Assembly (NCBI GenBank): GCA_023512665.1
Contig: JAILZC010000044.1
Span: 1 to 6,844, forward strand
Direction of reading: 5' to 3'
Origin: Candidatus Bipolaricaulota bacterium
GTDB taxonomy: Bacteria > Bipolaricaulota > Bipolaricaulia > RBG-16-55-9 > DRXL01
Length of the DNA: 6,844 nt
The position numbers and the translations under genes are program-made. Positions 5,634 through 6,844 of this stretch are shown here, in pieces. Position 1 is the stretch's first letter. Every line of letters begins with the position of its first letter. Below the pieces are notes generated by a model. It was not told the DNA's origin and did not search any database. It worked only from the letters and a program-made list of their open reading frames with translations.

Positions 5634-6443
5634 ATGAAGCGTCTGAGTATCGTGCTGCTGGCCGTGATGGTCGCGGTGGCGTTGCCCGTGTGGGCGCAGT
5701 CAGACAAAGACGAGTTGGCCGAGAAGGTCTTCAAGCTTGAACAGGGCTTCAAGCGCATGGAGCAGATGCTCAAAGACCTCTCGTTCCAGGTGCAGCAAGC
5801 GGGAGGCTTGGGGGATATCGTTAAAGAGATCTCGTTTGAACTGAAGCGAGCCGAGAGTATGCTCCGCGATCTGCAAGGGTTGGAGAAGAAGATTTCTGAC
5901 GAAATCCAGCCCAAGATCGCCAATCTCGAGACGAGCATTGCGGGCTTAGCTCGGGGGACGAAGGAGAAGCTCGATCTGCTCTCGTCACGAATCTTTCAGA
6001 GCGAGGGCATGATTGACCAGCTCAACGTTCGGCTAAAGACGATGGAAGACCGGGTCCGTCAAGTGTTAAATTTGAATGACCAAGTGATGGCGCTGCAGGA
6101 GCGCGTGAGCGTTCTTGAGAAGCAGATCAAGATGCCCGTTGACCCTCAGAAGGCCGACGAGCTCACACAAAAGATCGCGGAGCTGCGCGAGCAACTGAAG
6201 GGTCTGGGCAACGTCGTGTCGGGTCTGACCAACAAAGTGCTCAAGACCGAAGAGGGCATTTCGGCATTGCAAGTGAAGCTTGAGGAGCAAGCTGCGCAAG
6301 TCCAGAAGATGCAGGAGGAATCAGCCGCACTGAAGAAACGCCTCGCTGCTGCGGAGAGCCAGATGCAGACCAATATGATGATCGGCGCGTTGGGTGTGGC
6401 TATCGGGGCTTTAGCAGCATTGAAAGCGTTCGGGGTCTTTTAG
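5634..6443 (+). CDS. Exported coiled-coil protein with C-terminal membrane segment, unknown function
   Basis: I do not recognise a named family. The 269-residue product starts with a classic signal peptide (MKRLSIVLLAVMVAVALPVWAQ, hydrophobic core 5-19, cleavage probably after Ala21 or Gln22). Residues about 25-245 are almost entirely helical with heptad-like spacing of Leu, Ile, Val and Met among Glu, Lys, Arg and Gln, so a long coiled coil is expected, broken near 54-60 (QQAGGLG) and 166-172 (KMPVDPQ). Residues 247-268 (starting TNMMIGALGVAIGALAAL) are hydrophobic and could be a membrane anchor. The pattern fits an envelope-spanning or periplasmic structural protein, possibly anchored in a membrane by its C-terminus; this is inference. 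It is transcribed divergently from the recombinase and convergently with the RidA gene. Confidence 0.85.
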   Translation: MKRLSIVLLAVMVAVALPVWAQSDKDELAEKVFKLEQGFKRMEQMLKDLSFQVQQAGGLGDIVKEISFELKRAESMLRDLQGLEKKISDEIQPKIANLETSIAGLARGTKEKLDLLSSRIFQSEGMIDQLNVRLKTMEDRVRQVLNLNDQVMALQERVSVLEKQIKMPVDPQKADELTQKIAELREQLKGLGNVVSGLTNKVLKTEEGISALQVKLEEQAAQVQKMQEESAALKKRLAAAESQMQTNMMIGALGVAIGALAALKAFGVF

Positions 6444-6505
6444 AGAAGTCTGGTGAGTCTCTAGAGTCGTGAGTCTAGGAGTCAGGACCTCGACTTTATA
6501 GACTC
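6441..6505. repeat. Cluster of GAGTC/AGTC repeats and short inverted repeats between convergent genes
   Basis: GAGTC occurs at 6455, 6464, 6471 and 6479, with a further AGTC at 6447 (steps of 7-9 nt), and GACTC at 6501. Short inverted pairs include TAGAGA (6441-6446) with TCTCTA (6458-6463), CTAGA (6461-6465) with TCTAG (6474-6478), and GAGTCTA (6471-6477) with TAGACTC (6499-6505). They may form terminators for both converging genes, but no T-tract is present. Confidence 0.45.
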
Positions 6506-6844
6506 TTGATTGTCCAGCAGCGCGATCCCCTCTATCTCGATCGCGGCGTCTCGAGGGAGCCTCGAGACCTCGACGAACGATCGAGCTGGAGGGTTCTCTT
6601 TGAAATATTCTGAGTAGACCTGATTGATCGCCTGAAAGTGTTGTAAATCTTTGGCGAAGACGGTCACCTTGACGAGCTTGTCCATCGAGCTGCCCGAAGC
6701 TTCTAAGATCGCTTTGAGATTTTCTAAGCACTGTCGTGCTTGGGCTTGGATATCGCCTTGGACGAGATGGCCCGTGGAGGGGTGGAGGGGGTTCTGTCCC
6801 GTCAATATTATAAATTTATTCGCGAGGATCGCTTGTGTGTAGGG
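6482..6844 (-). CDS. ridA: RidA (YjgF/YER057c/UK114) family enamine/imine deaminase, 5' end beyond window
   Basis: The minus-strand frame is open from the right edge to TGA at 6484-6482, 120 codons. The first residues read PYTQAILANKFIILTGQNPLHPSTG, matching the family start GPYSQA...SGQ-x-P-x-x-P-x-TG, so only about 15 N-terminal residues are missing. A TTG at 6805-6803 is internal, not the start. Further signatures are QARQCLENLKAILEASGSS (residues 38-56 of the visible part), VTVFAKDL, FQAINQVYSEYF and PARSFVEVSRLP with the Arg that binds the substrate carboxylate, then IEIEGIA. RidA proteins are small cytoplasmic trimers that hydrolyse reactive 2-aminoacrylate and related imines released by PLP enzymes, protecting those enzymes. 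The C-terminus carries about 13 extra residues after IEIEGIA and ends inside the GAGTC repeat cluster. It converges on the coiled-coil gene with a 38-nt gap. Confidence 0.93.
   Translation of the reverse strand, partial: PYTQAILANKFIILTGQNPLHPSTGHLVQGDIQAQARQCLENLKAILEASGSSMDKLVKVTVFAKDLQHFQAINQVYSEYFKENPPARSFVEVSRLPRDAAIEIEGIALLDNQESIKSRS

Noticed and set aside
5459..5938. Upstream extension of the recombinase to a 461-residue protein
   Set aside because: The extension crosses the recombinase promoter and runs antisense through the coiled-coil gene. ATG 5458 has its own ribosome site, and the product from there has normal Xer length.
6803..6805. TTG as the RidA start codon
   Set aside because: The frame continues to the window edge and the upstream residues PYTQA...ILTGQ are conserved family sequence.
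1..6844. CRISPR array, tRNA or rRNA gene, insertion sequence or known defence system
   Set aside because: No regularly spaced repeats, cloverleaf-like segments, transposase or paired IS ends were seen. The only DNA-rearranging gene is the single Xer-like recombinase.

Overview
The window looks bacterial, with moderately high GC. The genes have Shine-Dalgarno-like sites (GGGAGG, GAGGG, GGAGG, GAGGGGG), sigma70-like promoters (a perfect TTGACA before corA, a perfect extended -10 TGGTATAAT before the recombinase) and cleavable signal peptides. I cannot name the lineage from sequence alone. The orotate phosphoribosyltransferase resembles the variant I associate with alphaproteobacteria, but that is one gene and does not fix the taxonomy.

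Layout from left to right: (1) 1-1664, minus strand: a secreted penicillin-acylase-family N-terminal nucleophile hydrolase whose 3' end lies beyond the left edge. Its reading frame is open across the whole stretch. (2) 1665-1777: a divergent promoter region. (3) 1778-3384, plus strand: a tight cluster of pyrE-type orotate phosphoribosyltransferase, cutA and a small class I methyltransferase, with gaps of 8 and 12 nt. (4) 3385-4362/4365, minus strand: a CorA-type Mg2+/Co2+ channel whose stop codon abuts the methyltransferase stop codon tail to tail. (5) 4366-4552: an intergenic region holding the corA promoter, a terminator-like hairpin that could work on both strands, and a perfect 10-bp palindrome touching the recombinase stop codon. 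(6) 4553-5458, minus strand: a complete Xer-like tyrosine recombinase with all six catalytic residues. (7) 5459-5633: a divergent control region with a 9-bp dyad symmetric around the recombinase -10 box. (8) 5634-6443, plus strand: an exported coiled-coil protein with a C-terminal membrane segment. (9) 6444-6481: a repeat-rich convergent gap. (10) 6482-6844, minus strand: a RidA-family enamine/imine deaminase whose 5' end lies beyond the right edge.

Most of the window is housekeeping: pyrimidine synthesis, metal handling, Mg2+ transport, metabolite repair and envelope functions. No complete new defence or mobile system is visible. The part most worth following up is the recombinase neighbourhood at about 4474-5633. 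There a solitary recombinase carries a dif-like palindrome at its 3' end, an operator-like dyad over its promoter, and a divergently transcribed envelope coiled-coil gene of unknown function.
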